A DNA stretch of 45,550 bases from an uncultured Flammeovirgaceae bacterium (lineage in GTDB: Bacteria; Bacteroidota; Bacteroidia; Cytophagales; Cyclobacteriaceae), in the NCBI GenBank assembly GCA_937884755.1, contig CAKZYJ010000039.1, positions 1 to 45,550 on the forward strand, in the 5' to 3' direction. A program made the position numbers and the translations under genes. The notes under the pieces are model-generated. The model was not told the origin of the DNA and ran no database searches. It saw only the letters and a list, made by a program, of their open reading frames with translations. Positions within the stretch are counted from its first letter, which is position 1. Each line of letters begins with the position of its first letter. Of the stretch, positions 1 through 9,643 are shown in pieces.

Positions 1-258
1 AGTAATGGGTCGAATAATGCCCTGTACCGCAATGGAATCAGCTAGTTCCTGTAAAGCTTCCCGGTCAAAATGACTACGGGGTTGAAAAGGGTTGACCTCA
101 ATATTTTCGAGAGCAATTTCATTGATAGAGCTATACTCCCGCACTGAATCTTCGGGTCGGGAGGTATCGCGAGAAGAGTCTTCCAGTAGAGCTCCCAAGC
201 CTCTTCCTAGCGCATTTTTTCTTCGAGTTGGTCTTCCGGTTGTTTTATTAATACTCAT
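1..258 (-). CDS. parB: ParB/Spo0J chromosome partitioning protein, N-terminal part (cut by window edge)
   Basis: The minus strand is open from an ATG at 256-258 to the window edge, giving 86 residues with no stop. Near the N-terminus it reads KNALGRGLGALLED, the short basic leader typical of ParB, where the family carries the motif that stimulates the ParA ATPase. It continues IEVNPFQPRSHFD and LQELADSIAVQGIIRPIT, the start of the ParB/sulfiredoxin-like nuclease fold that binds CTP in characterised homologs. The helix-turn-helix and dimerisation domains lie outside the window. The gene follows parA by 85 bases on the same strand, the usual parA-parB order. ParB binds parS sites near the origin and loads SMC. 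No parS-like palindrome was noticed in this part. The identification is firm; only the truncation limits it. Confidence 0.93.
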   Translation of the reverse strand, partial: MSINKTTGRPTRRKNALGRGLGALLEDSSRDTSRPEDSVREYSSINEIALENIEVNPFQPRSHFDREALQELADSIAVQGIIRPIT

Positions 259-343
259 TCAGAAAAGTCGGTTTTCAATGATTTAACGTATATAATGGAC
301 GTGAGGTATCTTTAGTAGCCTCAAATATATTTTATCAGCAATT

Positions 344-1120
344 TCAGCGAACAACCTGCCGGTTTCGTTCCAGCAACTCCTTGGCCAGATTGAGGTAGCT
401 AATGGCACCCTTACTGTCGGCATCGTGGATAATAGCGGGTAGACCGAAACTGGGTGACTCGCTTAGCTTTATATTCCGGGGAATAAGGGTGGTAAACACC
501 ATGTGCTGAAAATGAGAGTTGACTTCTTCCACCACCTGATTAGATAACCGTAGGCGTGAATCGTACATAGTGAGTAAGATACCCTCAATCTCCAATCCGG
601 TATTTAGCCGCGACTGAATAATTTGAATTGTATTCAGCAGTTTGCCTAAACCTTCCAGTGCATAGTATTCACATTGTACCGGAATAATCACCGAATTAGC
701 TGCGGTAAGAGCATTAATGGTGATTAGTCCCAGGGAAGGCGAGCAGTCCAAAATAATGAATTCGTAATCGTTGCGAATCGGTACTAAAGCCTCGCGCATC
801 TTTTTTTCTCGGTTCTCCAGGCTCACCATTTCCACTTCGGCGCCCACTAAGTCAATATGAGAGGGAAGTAGGTAAAGATAGTCTAGTTCAGTAGGTACGA
901 TGGCTGAGCGAATGTCGGCTTCATCCACCATGCATTCGTAAATGCTGTCTTCTACCTCTTTAGGGTTAAATCCTAAACCGGAAGTGGAGTTTGCCTGAGG
1001 ATCGGCATCCACTACCAGGGTTTTATGCTCCAAAGCTGCCAAACTCGCGGCCAGATTAATAGCACTGGTTGTTTTTCCTACTCCACCTTTTTGATTGGCT
1101 ATGGCAATAATCTTACCCAT
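344..1120 (-). CDS. parA: ParA/Soj chromosome partitioning ATPase
   Basis: This 258-residue protein is a MinD/ParA-family ATPase that binds DNA non-specifically when bound to ATP and is released by ParB, helping segregate the chromosome origin. The N-terminus has the deviant Walker A motif [15 protein letters not shown] (residues 11-25). It also has the Walker A' stretch [14 protein letters not shown] and the Walker B-like [17 protein letters not shown]. Length is normal for chromosomal Soj-type ParA, which lacks the N-terminal DNA-binding extension of plasmid ParA. It precedes parB. A -7 box (TATATTTG, 1274-1281) lies about 150 bases upstream with a 32-codon reading frame in between (1138-1236). 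Confidence 0.96.
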   Translation of the reverse strand: MGKIIAIANQKGGVGKTTSAINLAASLAALEHKTLVVDADPQANSTSGLGFNPKEVEDSIYECMVDEADIRSAIVPTELDYLYLLPSHIDLVGAEVEMVSLENREKKMREALVPIRNDYEFIILDCSPSLGLITINALTAANSVIIPVQCEYYALEGLGKLLNTIQIIQSRLNTGLEIEGILLTMYDSRLRLSNQVVEEVNSHFQHMVFTTLIPRNIKLSESPSFGLPAIIHDADSKGAISYLNLAKELLERNRQVVR

Positions 1121-1137
1121 GACTGTATATTCATCGT

Positions 1138-1236
1138 TTAGGCTGAGGGCGCGAAACCATTATCGACAAAATTATTGTAAATTTGCAATACTGCCTGGGT
1201 GACCAGAGTGCTGGCTACCAGAATGGAAGAGCGCAT
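1138..1236 (-). CDS. Possible 32-residue leader peptide upstream of parA
   Basis: An ATG at 1236 opens 32 codons ([20 protein letters not shown] and onward) that stop 17 bases before the parA start. The frame begins about 38 bases downstream of the -7 box at 1274-1281, so it would lie inside the parA transcript. The peptide is hydrophobic in its first half and matches no family I recognise. It could be a translated leader, or simply an open frame by chance; frames of this length are common. Confidence 0.2.
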   Translation of the reverse strand: MRSSILVASTLVTQAVLQIYNNFVDNGFAPSA

Positions 1237-1273
1237 AGGCCTCAGAGTTATAGAAGGCTAAAATTGCTTTGCA

Positions 1274-1281
1274 CAAATATA
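1274..1281 (-). promoter_or_regulatory. Candidate promoter -7 box for parAB
   Basis: On the minus strand the sequence reads TATATTTG, a full match to the Bacteroidota -7 consensus TAnnTTTG. It sits about 150 bases upstream of parA in the divergent region between parA and the GNAT-like gene. No convincing -33 TTTG was found at the usual spacing. Confidence 0.45.
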
Positions 1282-1379
1282 AAAAGTTTAACCGCACATT
1301 TAGTAAAGTGCTAAAAATAGCCGGACAAAAAACCCTAACCTACTGAAAATCAATTACAAATTACAGTAGTACCACGTCC

Positions 1380-2543
1380 ATGCACATTGTAAAGGTTCAA
1401 GACAAGTATTCTCAGCGGGAGTTTTATCAGTTTCCGACCAGACTGTACCGAAATTATCGGCAGTGGGTGCCACTAAAATTGCAAGAGGTTGATCAGTTTT
1501 TTGAAACCGAGCGCGACGGTTTTCCTAAAGAAAACGAAGTTTGCCGCTGGATTCTCCAGAATTACCGAGGAGCAACTATTGGGCGTATTGCTGCTTTTGT
1601 AGATCGGCAGGAGGAAAACACTACAGGTTATCTGGGGCTCTTTGAATGCATTGAACACGAGAAAGCAGCAGAAAAACTATTAGAAGAAGGTAGTCACTGG
1701 CTCCAACGACAGGGAGTGGCTATTGTGAATGCGCCAGTGAACCCTAATAGTTTGCTTCTAAAAGCCGGATTACTCACCCAAGGCTTTGATAGCTCACCCG
1801 GCTATACCTCTAACTATCACCCTAATTACTATCAGGAATATTTTGAGTCGTGCGGCTTCGTTAAGCACCTACGGCAGCAGACGCTCCGATTTAAGGTAGA
1901 TGATTTAAAGCTTCCCCGTTCGGTTCAACAGAAGGCACAGAACGTATTGTACAACCGAGACTTTAAACTAATCACTTTTAAAAAAGACAAGCTGGATCAA
2001 ATGGCCAGGGATATTGCCAACGTATACAATGCTGCCTGGCAATCGTCGCCGGTATTCTATCCGCTCACCGAACCTCAGATTAAGGATGAACTTCATGAAT
2101 TACTACCCTGGATTGATGAAGATGTTTTTCTGTTAGCTTACCATCAGCAACAAGCAGTCGGATTTTTCTTTAATCTGCCCGATTTGAACCAGGCCCGACG
2201 GTTGGCCCGCAACGGGATTTTCAAGAAAGTACGAGAGGCTTATTTCAGAAAAGTCAAACATAAGCATTTGCTTAGTGTTCTCTTGGGGGTTCTGCCCGAG
2301 TTTCAGAACCGGGGAGTAGGCTCAGCACTGATTAAGGCGGTTGTTGATCATCTCAAGAGTTCAAAAGCGAACTACACCAACATTGAGACTAACCGAATTG
2401 GTGACGACCTAGAGGTAGTTCGTAAGGTAGTGAAGCAGTTTTTGGGTAAAGTACATCAGCAATATTGGATCTATGACAAACAACTGCCCGTAATAAATAA
2501 AGAACCTGCTATTTTGGCGAACCAGTCCTCGGACGAAAAATAG
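1380..2543 (+). CDS. GNAT-superfamily acyltransferase-like protein (YghO-like)
   Basis: This 387-residue protein resembles long GNAT-like proteins of the YghO type, whose substrate is unknown. The second half carries the acetyl-CoA-binding motif A region, LLGVLPEFQNRGVGSALIKA, with the Q-x-x-G-x-G/A pattern (QNRGVG) of GNAT enzymes. The N-terminal half (residues 1-170) has a conserved aromatic pattern such as QFPTRLYRNYRQWVP and GFDSSPGYTSNYHPNYYQEY but no motif I can assign to a reaction. It ends 28 bases before the sugar kinase gene on the same strand, so the two may be co-transcribed. The fold assignment is reasonably safe; the function is not known. Confidence 0.8.
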   Translation: MHIVKVQDKYSQREFYQFPTRLYRNYRQWVPLKLQEVDQFFETERDGFPKENEVCRWILQNYRGATIGRIAAFVDRQEENTTGYLGLFECIEHEKAAEKLLEEGSHWLQRQGVAIVNAPVNPNSLLLKAGLLTQGFDSSPGYTSNYHPNYYQEYFESCGFVKHLRQQTLRFKVDDLKLPRSVQQKAQNVLYNRDFKLITFKKDKLDQMARDIANVYNAAWQSSPVFYPLTEPQIKDELHELLPWIDEDVFLLAYHQQQAVGFFFNLPDLNQARRLARNGIFKKVREAYFRKVKHKHLLSVLLGVLPEFQNRGVGSALIKAVVDHLKSSKANYTNIETNRIGDDLEVVRKVVKQFLGKVHQQYWIYDKQLPVINKEPAILANQSSDEK

Positions 2544-2571
2544 ATTTAAGTTTTAAAATCATTCATTATTT

Positions 2572-3498
2572 ATGAGTTTACTAGTAGTTGGCACGGTTGC
2601 CTTCGATGCTATTGAAACCCCTTTTGGGAAAACCGATAAGGTAATTGGCGGTTCGGGAACCTACATTTCACTAGCCGCATCCTACTTCACCAAATCGGTC
2701 AACATTGTAGGAGTAGTAGGAGAAGATTTTTTACAGTCGGATATTGCTATGTTTCAGCGGCATGGCATCAATACTGAAGGTTTGCAGATTAAGGAAGGAG
2801 AAAAGTCTTTCTTTTGGGCGGGGCGTTACCATAACGATCTAAACACCCGTGACACACTGGCTACCGACTTGAATGTGCTGGCCGACTTTGACCCGGTCAT
2901 TCCGGATTCTTACCAGGATTGTCGGTACCTGATGCTAGGTAACCTAACTCCGGAGGTACAACAAACTGTACTGAACCGACTGCATAACCGTCCTGAATTG
3001 GTAATACTGGACACGATGAATTTCTGGATGGAAGAGCCGTTTATCGGTGGGCTAAAGGAAGTAATCAAACAGATAGATGTGCTTTCCATTAATGATGAAG
3101 AAGCCCGCATGCTATCCGGGGAATATTCCTTGGTGAAAGCGGCCCGAGCTATCTTGGCGATGGGACCGAAGTATATAATTATTAAGAAAGGTGAACACGG
3201 AGCTTTGCTATTCAGCGATGACCAGATATTCTTCGCGCCAGCATTACCCCTGGAAGAAGTGTTTGACCCTACTGGGGCCGGTGATACTTTTGCTGGTGGG
3301 TTTATTGGACACTTAGCTCAGACCGAAGACCGATCTTTCGATAATATGAAACGGGCTGTGATTTACGGTTCAGCGATGGCTTCGTATTGTGTAGAAAAAT
3401 TTGGACCGGAACGCTTGATTGGCCTATCGGCAGATGCACTTGAGGAGCGGGTTCAGGAATTTATTGATTTAGTGCAGTTCGAAATTGATTATGCTTAA
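2572..3498 (+). CDS. PfkB-family carbohydrate/nucleoside kinase
   Basis: The 308-residue product belongs to the ribokinase/PfkB family, cytoplasmic kinases that phosphorylate a hydroxymethyl group of a sugar or nucleoside with ATP. It shows the N-terminal glycine-rich substrate-side motif GGSGTYISLAASYF (residues 26-39) and the C-terminal PfkB signature DPTGAGDTFAGGFIGHL, which contains the catalytic Asp (GAGD) and the anion hole. The substrate cannot be told from the sequence; ribokinase, adenosine kinase and fructokinase subfamilies all share these motifs. It follows the GNAT-like gene by 28 bases and is separated from egtB by 208 bases. Confidence 0.9.
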   Translation: MSLLVVGTVAFDAIETPFGKTDKVIGGSGTYISLAASYFTKSVNIVGVVGEDFLQSDIAMFQRHGINTEGLQIKEGEKSFFWAGRYHNDLNTRDTLATDLNVLADFDPVIPDSYQDCRYLMLGNLTPEVQQTVLNRLHNRPELVILDTMNFWMEEPFIGGLKEVIKQIDVLSINDEEARMLSGEYSLVKAARAILAMGPKYIIIKKGEHGALLFSDDQIFFAPALPLEEVFDPTGAGDTFAGGFIGHLAQTEDRSFDNMKRAVIYGSAMASYCVEKFGPERLIGLSADALEERVQEFIDLVQFEIDYA

Positions 3499-3623
3499 TT
3501 TAAGTATTAATACTCATTTTTTAAGGAAGATACTCTTTTTGATTCTTTTTTTGAGATTATTCTAAATTATAGCTAGCTTGAAAGCGGTTACCCTTTGTCG
3601 GTAAGCAGACAACCTATCAGACT

Positions 3624-3644
3624 ACCATTCTTCTCGTGGATGGT
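3624..3644 (+). other. Small hairpin in the 208-base leader of egtB
   Basis: ACCATTC (3624-3630) can pair with GGATGGT (3638-3644) across a 7-base loop, with one G-U pair in RNA. It lies about 60 bases before the egtB start. No T-tract follows and no known riboswitch consensus was recognised. A stem of this size could arise by chance. Confidence 0.15.
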
Positions 3645-3706
3645 TGAGTAACTCGTTGCTTAGCTATCCGTGAACTAACTACAAAACAGCTTGATCTGAT
3701 TTATCT

Positions 3707-5020
3707 ATGAAAGATTCCGTCTCCACTATACTTACGGAACTTGCGCCTCCTACTTTAGCCTCTCGCTACGAGGAAGTGCGCCAACAGAGTGTTTATCTGT
3801 GTCAGCCACTGCAACCGGAAGATTATGTGGTGCAACCCATCGTAGATGTGAGTCCTCCCAAGTGGCACTTGGCCCATACTACCTGGTTTTTTGAGCAATT
3901 TATTCTCATTCCCTATTTTCTTAATTACCGGGTTTTCAACGATCAGTTTAATTTCCTGTTTAACAGCTACTACGAGAGCAAAGGCGACCGTATGGTTCGT
4001 ACTAATCGCGGAAACATGACTCGGCCTACCACCGAAGAGGTGATGCAGTACCGTGCCTACATAGACAGCCATATTGCGGAGATGCTTCAGGATGTAGATG
4101 AATCTGATTCAGAAGTAGCTACTTTGCTAGAGCTAGGCTTACACCACGAGCAGCAGCATCAGGAATTGCTGGTGACTGACCTAAAATACATTCTAGGGCA
4201 CAATCCCTTGTTCCCGGCTTACTCCGAAGCTTCCCCTCCGACTTCTTCCGAAAGAATAACTACAGAAGATTACGTGACTATACCTGGGGGGAATTATCAT
4301 ATTGGATTTCAGGGAAATGGATTTCATTTCGACAACGAGGAGGGCTATCACCAAGTTTATTTGGCCGATTACCGGCTGTTGAACCGCTTAGTGACTAACG
4401 GCGAGTTTCTGGCTTTCATAAAAGAGGGAGGCTACCAAAACGCTGACCTGTGGCTATCGGATGGTTGGGCCTGGTTACAGGAAAACCAGATTAGCTCTCC
4501 GCATTACTGGCACCAGCAAAATGGGGAGTGGTATAACTATACGCTACAAGGACTGCGAAAAATTAACCTAGCTGAGCCAGTTACGCACGTAAGCTACTAT
4601 GAAGCCGAAGCCTACGCCCGTTGGCGGGGTAAGCGATTACCCACTGAAGCTGAGTGGGAGGTGGCTTGCCGGTTGGTCGGATACGAAAATGATTTTCACC
4701 AATTATCTTCGGCTAATTTGGTAGAATCCTCTCATTATCATCCCCGTCCTCTTCAAAAAGAGGGTACCGATTCGGTTCCGGCGCAAATGGTAGGTGATGT
4801 GTGGGAGTGGACGCATAGTGCCTACCTGCCTTACCCGTTTTACCAACGCGTAGAAGGAGCGCTAGGAGAATACAATGGTAAGTTCATGATTAATCAGATG
4901 GTACTGCGAGGTGGATCCTGTGCAACTCCCGAAAGCCACTTGCGCATTACGTACCGCAATTTTTTTCAACCCGATAAACGCTGGCAATTTACGGGCTTCC
5001 GTCTTGCCGAACACTGCTAA
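3707..5020 (+). CDS. egtB: EgtB-type sulfoxide synthase, ergothioneine biosynthesis
   Basis: EgtB is a non-heme iron enzyme that joins a cysteine-type thiol to the C2 of hercynine's imidazole ring with O2, forming a sulfoxide. The 437-residue protein has the two expected parts. A DinB-like helical domain carries the likely iron ligands His57 (WHLAHTTWFFEQF) and His147/His151 (HHEQQHQE). A C-terminal formylglycine-generating-enzyme-like fold carries RWRGKRLPTEAEWEVA, GDVWEWTHSAY and LRGGSCATP. The stop codon directly abuts the start of egtD, so the pair forms a unit. No egtA, egtC or egtE is present here. The segment FNSYYESKGDRMVRTNRG resembles EgtB branches that I recall as using cysteine rather than gamma-glutamylcysteine, but this is inference. 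Confidence 0.93.
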   Translation: MKDSVSTILTELAPPTLASRYEEVRQQSVYLCQPLQPEDYVVQPIVDVSPPKWHLAHTTWFFEQFILIPYFLNYRVFNDQFNFLFNSYYESKGDRMVRTNRGNMTRPTTEEVMQYRAYIDSHIAEMLQDVDESDSEVATLLELGLHHEQQHQELLVTDLKYILGHNPLFPAYSEASPPTSSERITTEDYVTIPGGNYHIGFQGNGFHFDNEEGYHQVYLADYRLLNRLVTNGEFLAFIKEGGYQNADLWLSDGWAWLQENQISSPHYWHQQNGEWYNYTLQGLRKINLAEPVTHVSYYEAEAYARWRGKRLPTEAEWEVACRLVGYENDFHQLSSANLVESSHYHPRPLQKEGTDSVPAQMVGDVWEWTHSAYLPYPFYQRVEGALGEYNGKFMINQMVLRGGSCATPESHLRITYRNFFQPDKRWQFTGFRLAEHC

Positions 5021-6052
5021 ATGTCTCAAACCGACCGATCCGAGAAGACTGCCGCTATTTTAGAAGGAGACAGTTTTGAAAGTTATTCTAGAAAAATAAA
5101 CCGGCAGTTTGCTGCCAATGTGTACGAAGGCCTTACTGCGCAAGAGAAATTTCTGCCTTCCAAGTATCTATATAATAAACGGGGTGACGAGATTTTTCAG
5201 CAGATTATGGCCATGGAGGAGTATTATCCTACTCGGGCTGAATATGAAGTCTTTGAACTTCATTGTCAGGAAATGCTGGAGCACTTTGCTCAGAATCAGG
5301 TTCCCTTTCGCCTCATCGAGTTTGGGGCAGGGGATGGCACCAAAACCAAAGTATTGCTTCAGTACTTTCTGGAACAGGATACGGATTTCACCTACGTACC
5401 TATTGATATTTCGGCTAATATCCTACAAGAACTCACGGCTGATTTAGCCGAAAATATGCCTGAACTGAAAGTTCAAGGGATTCAGGATGACTACTTTCGC
5501 GCTATTGATCAACTGAGAGCGTCTTTCAATGGACAGCAGGTTCGTAATGTAGTACTGTTCCTGGGTGCCAATATTGGTAATTTTTCGCATCAGGAAAGTA
5601 TTGGCTTTTTGAAAGAGATTGCCGACCATTTAACTTCGGGCGACTTACTGATGACCGGCTTTGACTTGAAGAAAGATCCAGAACGTGTCCTGAATGCTTA
5701 TTTTGATAAAAATGGTATTACTCGCGACTTTAAACTGAATCTGCTACAGCGCATCAACGATGAGCTAGACGCTGATTTTGATTTAGACAACTTTCAGTAC
5801 TTCCCAATCTACGACCCTATGGAAGGAAGCATTCGTAGCTACTTGGTGAGTAAACAGGATCAGCAGGTAACTATTCGGGCTATTGACGAGGTTGTTCAAT
5901 TTGAGGCCTGGGAGGCAATATATATGGAGCGTTCGCAGAAGTACAGCATCAGTGATATTCAGAAATTAGCTGATAAATCTGGCTTTTCGGTAATCCATAA
6001 CTTCTACGATGCCGACCAGCTTTTCACCGACTCGCTCTGGCAATTGCCTTGA
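5021..6052 (+). CDS. egtD: EgtD, L-histidine N-alpha-methyltransferase
   Basis: EgtD trimethylates the alpha-amino group of histidine using three S-adenosylmethionine molecules, giving hercynine, the substrate of EgtB. The 343-residue length is normal. Visible family features are YNKRGDEIFQQI followed by EEYYPTRAEYEVF (residues 51-78), the SAM-binding glycine-rich loop LIEFGAGDGTKTKVLL (98-113), and FLGANIGNF, part of the EgtD-type methyltransferase core. The ATG follows the egtB TAA with no bases between, which suggests translational coupling. No independent promoter is expected. The identification is firm. Confidence 0.96.
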   Translation: MSQTDRSEKTAAILEGDSFESYSRKINRQFAANVYEGLTAQEKFLPSKYLYNKRGDEIFQQIMAMEEYYPTRAEYEVFELHCQEMLEHFAQNQVPFRLIEFGAGDGTKTKVLLQYFLEQDTDFTYVPIDISANILQELTADLAENMPELKVQGIQDDYFRAIDQLRASFNGQQVRNVVLFLGANIGNFSHQESIGFLKEIADHLTSGDLLMTGFDLKKDPERVLNAYFDKNGITRDFKLNLLQRINDELDADFDLDNFQYFPIYDPMEGSIRSYLVSKQDQQVTIRAIDEVVQFEAWEAIYMERSQKYSISDIQKLADKSGFSVIHNFYDADQLFTDSLWQLP

Positions 6053-6119
6053 TAATGCTGACTCGCTAGAGTTTGTAGCAAAAAAAACGGCATCCTTTCG
6101 GTATCCTAAGTATCCCCCC

Positions 6120-6127
6120 TATATTTG
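6120..6127 (+). promoter_or_regulatory. Candidate promoter -7 box for hemB
   Basis: TATATTTG matches TAnnTTTG and is followed by C (TTTGC), with a possible -33 element (CTTTCG, 6095-6100) about 19 bases upstream. It ends only 14 bases before the hemB ATG, so the transcript would have a very short leader. Confidence 0.5.
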
Positions 6128-6141
6128 CAGGAAAAACGAAT

Positions 6142-7125
6142 ATGCTACGTCGTCCACGTCGTAACCGAAAATCGTCGGCTATTCGCGATTTGGTAGAGGA
6201 AACTCAGCTTTCGGTAAAGCAACTGATCTTTCCAATCTTTATTATTGATGGTGATAGCCAGCGGGAAGAAGTTAAGTCTATGCCCGGTATCTACCGCTAT
6301 AGTATTGATTTACTTCTGGAGGAGGTAGCTGCCTGTCGGGATTTAGGCATTCGTACGTTTGCCCCTTTCCCTGCCCTAACCGATGATAAAAAAGACCCAT
6401 TTGCTGAAGAAGGACATAATCCGGAAGGGTTATTTCCCACGGCTATCCGCCAGATAAAAGAAAACTTTCCAGATGTGAGCCTGATGACCGACATTGCTAT
6501 GGACCCCTATAGTTCAGACGGACACGATGGGTTGGTACGCGACGGCGAAATTCTCAACGATGAAACCCTGGAGATTCTGGGAAAGATGGCATTAACTCAA
6601 GCGGAGGCTGGTGCCGATATACTTGGCCCCTCCGATATGATGGACGGTAGGGTTGGCTATCTCAGAAATTTGCTGGATGAACACGGCTATCAGCAGGTTT
6701 CTATTATGTCGTACACGGCTAAATACGCCTCAGCATTCTACGGTCCCTTCCGGGATGCGTTAGACTCTGCCCCTAAATCAGGCGATAAAAAAACGTATCA
6801 GATGAACCCCGCTAACCGGGTAGAGGCTCTGATGGAGGCCGAATTGGATTATGAAGAAGGTGTTGATATGCTGATGGTAAAACCGGCTCTAGCGTATTTG
6901 GATATTATCCGATCATTAAAAGATAATTTTCCTATACCCATTGCGGCTTATCAGGTAAGCGGTGAATACGCTATGATCAAAGCTGCCGCAGCTAACGGCT
7001 GGCTAGATGGTGAAAAAGCGATGCTAGAAAGCTTAATTAGCATCCGGCGGGCCGGAGCCGATATTATATTGACCTACTTTGCCAAGGAATACGCTATATT
7101 ACAAACGCACTTGCCAGATCTATAA
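6142..7125 (+). CDS. hemB: Delta-aminolevulinic acid dehydratase (porphobilinogen synthase)
   Basis: HemB condenses two 5-aminolevulinate molecules to porphobilinogen in tetrapyrrole (heme) synthesis. The 327-residue protein carries both Schiff-base lysines: Lys194 in SYTAKYASAFYGPFR and Lys247 in MLMVKPALAY. Residues 117-130 read DIAMDPYSSDGHDG. The positions that are cysteines in zinc-dependent enzymes are Ala, Asp and Asp here, so this is the aspartate-rich, magnesium-type active site rather than the zinc type. A short-leader promoter lies just upstream. Downstream, 84 AT-rich bases separate it from purL. The enzyme looks complete. Confidence 0.97.
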   Translation: MLRRPRRNRKSSAIRDLVEETQLSVKQLIFPIFIIDGDSQREEVKSMPGIYRYSIDLLLEEVAACRDLGIRTFAPFPALTDDKKDPFAEEGHNPEGLFPTAIRQIKENFPDVSLMTDIAMDPYSSDGHDGLVRDGEILNDETLEILGKMALTQAEAGADILGPSDMMDGRVGYLRNLLDEHGYQQVSIMSYTAKYASAFYGPFRDALDSAPKSGDKKTYQMNPANRVEALMEAELDYEEGVDMLMVKPALAYLDIIRSLKDNFPIPIAAYQVSGEYAMIKAAAANGWLDGEKAMLESLISIRRAGADIILTYFAKEYAILQTHLPDL

Positions 7126-7209
7126 ATATTTTGACTTTATTTTTAATAGTTTAAAACTGAACAGGCAATATTTTGAAGACTGTATCGTTTAATCGTATTA
7201 TTCTTAACT

Positions 7210-9426
7210 GTGGAACAAACCTTACCTACCCTACAGACCGCGCAAGACCTGGGATTACTTGAAGAAGAGTTCGAACGGATTCAGGAGATATTAGGTCGAG
7301 TACCTAACTTCACCGAACTATGCATCTTTTCGGTAATGTGGTCAGAGCACTGCTCCTACAAAAACTCCATTGTTTGGCTCAAGAAACTGCCCCGTGATTC
7401 GGACCGGATGCTAGCCAAAGCCGGGGAAGAAAATGCTGGATTGGTGGATATTGGCGACGGACTGGCCTGTAGCTTTAAAATAGAATCGCACAATCACCCT
7501 TCAGCCATTGAACCTTACCAGGGAGCAGCTACCGGAGTAGGGGGAATTAATCGGGATATTTTCACAATGGGCGCTCGTCCCATTGCTCAACTCAATTCTT
7601 TACGCTTTGGCGACATCAAGAACGAGCGTACGCAGTGGCTACTTCGTGGAGTAGTGAAAGGAATTGGCGACTATGGTAATGCCTTCGGAATTCCCACTGT
7701 AGGGGGCGAATTGTTTTTTGATCCCTGCTATCAGGTAAATCCACTAGTGAATGCTTTTTCGGCGGGTATTGTGGAAACTGATAAAGTTGCCAGCGCCATT
7801 TCCTACGGAGTAGGGAATCCAGTGTTTATTGTTGGCTCAGCTACCGGCAAAGATGGTATCCATGGGGCGGCCTTTGCTTCTAAGGATATTACCGAAGATT
7901 CAATCAAGGACTTACCAGCCGTACAGGTAGGTGACCCCTTTCAGGAAAAATTGCTGTTAGAAGCTACCCTGGAGGTCATTGCCTCCGGCCATGTAATCGG
8001 CATCCAGGATATGGGTGCTGCCGGTATTATCTGCTCTACTTCAGAAATGAGTGCCAAGGGCGAACACGGTATGGAGATCTGGTTGGATAAAGTGCCGTTG
8101 CGCCAAAGCGATATGCTTGCTTGGGAAATTCTTCTTTCCGAATCGCAGGAACGGATGCTGATTGTGGTAGAGAAGGGGAGTGAGGAAGAAGTAAAACAGA
8201 TTTTTGAAAAGTGGGATTTGCAGTGCGAGCAAATCGGGATAGTAACAGATACTGAGCGGTTAGTATTTCATCAACACGGTGAAGTAGTAGCCGATGTTCC
8301 GGCTGATGATCTGGTATTAGGGGGAGGAGCTCCCGTTTACCAGCGCGAATATAGAGAGCCAGCTTACTACCAAGAATACCAGAAATTCAACATAGATGAC
8401 ATTCCTGAACCTGATGATTACGCTGAAGTAGCTAAATTTCTATTAAGTCATCCGAATATTGCCTCTAAGCAGTGGGTAGCTCAACAGTACGATTCTATGA
8501 TCGGCACGGGTACTGTTACCACCAATTCTCCCGCGGATGCTGGAGTAGTGCGGATTAAAGGAATGGACAAAGCCATTGCCGTTACAGTAGACTGTAACGC
8601 CCGCTATGTTCACGCTGATCCCGAAATAGGCTGCGCTATTGCAGTAGCTGAAGCAGCTCGTAACATTGTTTGTAGCGGAGGGGAGCCAGTAGCAATTACT
8701 AATTGTCTAAACTTTGGTAATCCTTACGATCCGGAAGTATACTGGCAGTTTGTGGGTGCTATTAAAGGAATGAAGAAAGCCTGCGAAAAGTTTGGTACTC
8801 CGGTAACCGGGGGTAATGTTAGTTTTTATAATCAGTCCAGCGATGGGGGAGCGGTTTTTCCTACTCCAACCATTGGTATGCTAGGGTTGCTGCAGAATTA
8901 TCGCAACAAAATGACTCTTGCCTTTCAAAATGAGGGCGATGTTATTTATCTTCTGGGGAAATCAGTGAATAATATTGCTGGTTCTGAATATTTGTATAGC
9001 TACCATCAGGTAAAAAAATCACCGGCACCTTACTTTGATTTGGAAGAGGAATACGCTTTACATCGGACAGTAGAAGAGCTTATTAAGCAAAAAATGATCG
9101 TTTCAGCTCACGATGTATCCGATGGAGGCTTATTTATTGCGTTGGCCGAATCCGCTATGGCTGGAAACCTAGGATTTAAAATTCAAACAGATGGTAAAGT
9201 AAGAAAGGACGCATTTCTATTTGGTGAGACTCAAGGTCGGGTGATCGTGAGTGTGAGTCCTTCTATTCAAAGAAGGTTTATTGATTTTTTGTCCGCTTCC
9301 TCTTCTGAATTTTCTCTTTTGGGGGAAGTCAGCAAAGCTGAGTTTGTTGTTAATAAAGATAGGTGGCTAAAAACAGAAGAGGCTCTGACTGCTTACAACA
9401 GTACATTAATTAGTTACTTGAGCTAG
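7210..9426 (+). CDS. purL: Phosphoribosylformylglycinamidine synthase subunit PurL (small form)
   Basis: PurL converts FGAR to FGAM in purine synthesis with ATP and ammonia supplied by the PurQ glutaminase, with PurS bridging them. At 738 residues this is the small PurL that needs separate PurS and PurQ, neither of which is in the window. Characteristic stretches are [11 protein letters not shown] near residue 45, the substrate/ATP loop [26 protein letters not shown]-type glycine-rich segments of the AIRS-like fold, and the second-repeat [20 protein letters not shown]. The start codon is GTG at 7210; no earlier in-frame start gives a better N-terminus, because [15 protein letters not shown] is already the normal beginning of the family. 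Confidence 0.95.
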   Translation: MEQTLPTLQTAQDLGLLEEEFERIQEILGRVPNFTELCIFSVMWSEHCSYKNSIVWLKKLPRDSDRMLAKAGEENAGLVDIGDGLACSFKIESHNHPSAIEPYQGAATGVGGINRDIFTMGARPIAQLNSLRFGDIKNERTQWLLRGVVKGIGDYGNAFGIPTVGGELFFDPCYQVNPLVNAFSAGIVETDKVASAISYGVGNPVFIVGSATGKDGIHGAAFASKDITEDSIKDLPAVQVGDPFQEKLLLEATLEVIASGHVIGIQDMGAAGIICSTSEMSAKGEHGMEIWLDKVPLRQSDMLAWEILLSESQERMLIVVEKGSEEEVKQIFEKWDLQCEQIGIVTDTERLVFHQHGEVVADVPADDLVLGGGAPVYQREYREPAYYQEYQKFNIDDIPEPDDYAEVAKFLLSHPNIASKQWVAQQYDSMIGTGTVTTNSPADAGVVRIKGMDKAIAVTVDCNARYVHADPEIGCAIAVAEAARNIVCSGGEPVAITNCLNFGNPYDPEVYWQFVGAIKGMKKACEKFGTPVTGGNVSFYNQSSDGGAVFPTPTIGMLGLLQNYRNKMTLAFQNEGDVIYLLGKSVNNIAGSEYLYSYHQVKKSPAPYFDLEEEYALHRTVEELIKQKMIVSAHDVSDGGLFIALAESAMAGNLGFKIQTDGKVRKDAFLFGETQGRVIVSVSPSIQRRFIDFLSASSSEFSLLGEVSKAEFVVNKDRWLKTEEALTAYNSTLISYLS

Positions 9427-9490
9427 TGTTCTTTGATTTATAAAGAAAAGCTGGTTTAGAGTATAAAAAATAATAATATGTCTTTTTATT

Positions 9491-9533
9491 ACATTAGTTA
9501 GGTTTGATTGAAGCCTTCTGCTTACACTAATGT
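9491..9533. repeat. Inverted repeat in the purL-EPS intergenic region
   Basis: ACATTAGT (9491-9498) is repeated inverted as ACTAATGT (9526-9533), 27 bases apart. It lies between the purL stop and the exopolysaccharide operon. It could be an operator or a weak hairpin; there is no T-tract directly after it, so it is not a standard terminator. Confidence 0.2.
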
Positions 9534-9643
9534 ACTATTAACGCATTGTGGTTATTTCTGATGAAATAGCTATCGTGTAAAATAGAATATGAAAATAATT
9601 TTATTTTTTTGGATTTTGGCTTTTTATATGGCCGATTAATTAC

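Noticed and set aside
3503-3514. Perfect 12-base palindrome AGTATTAATACT after the sugar kinase gene
   Set aside because: It is short and AT-rich and lies near no start codon; chance is a sufficient explanation.
3499-3706. Possible riboswitch or tRNA-like structure in the egtB leader
   Set aside because: Only a 7-pair hairpin can be drawn; no consensus of a known riboswitch or tRNA arms is present.
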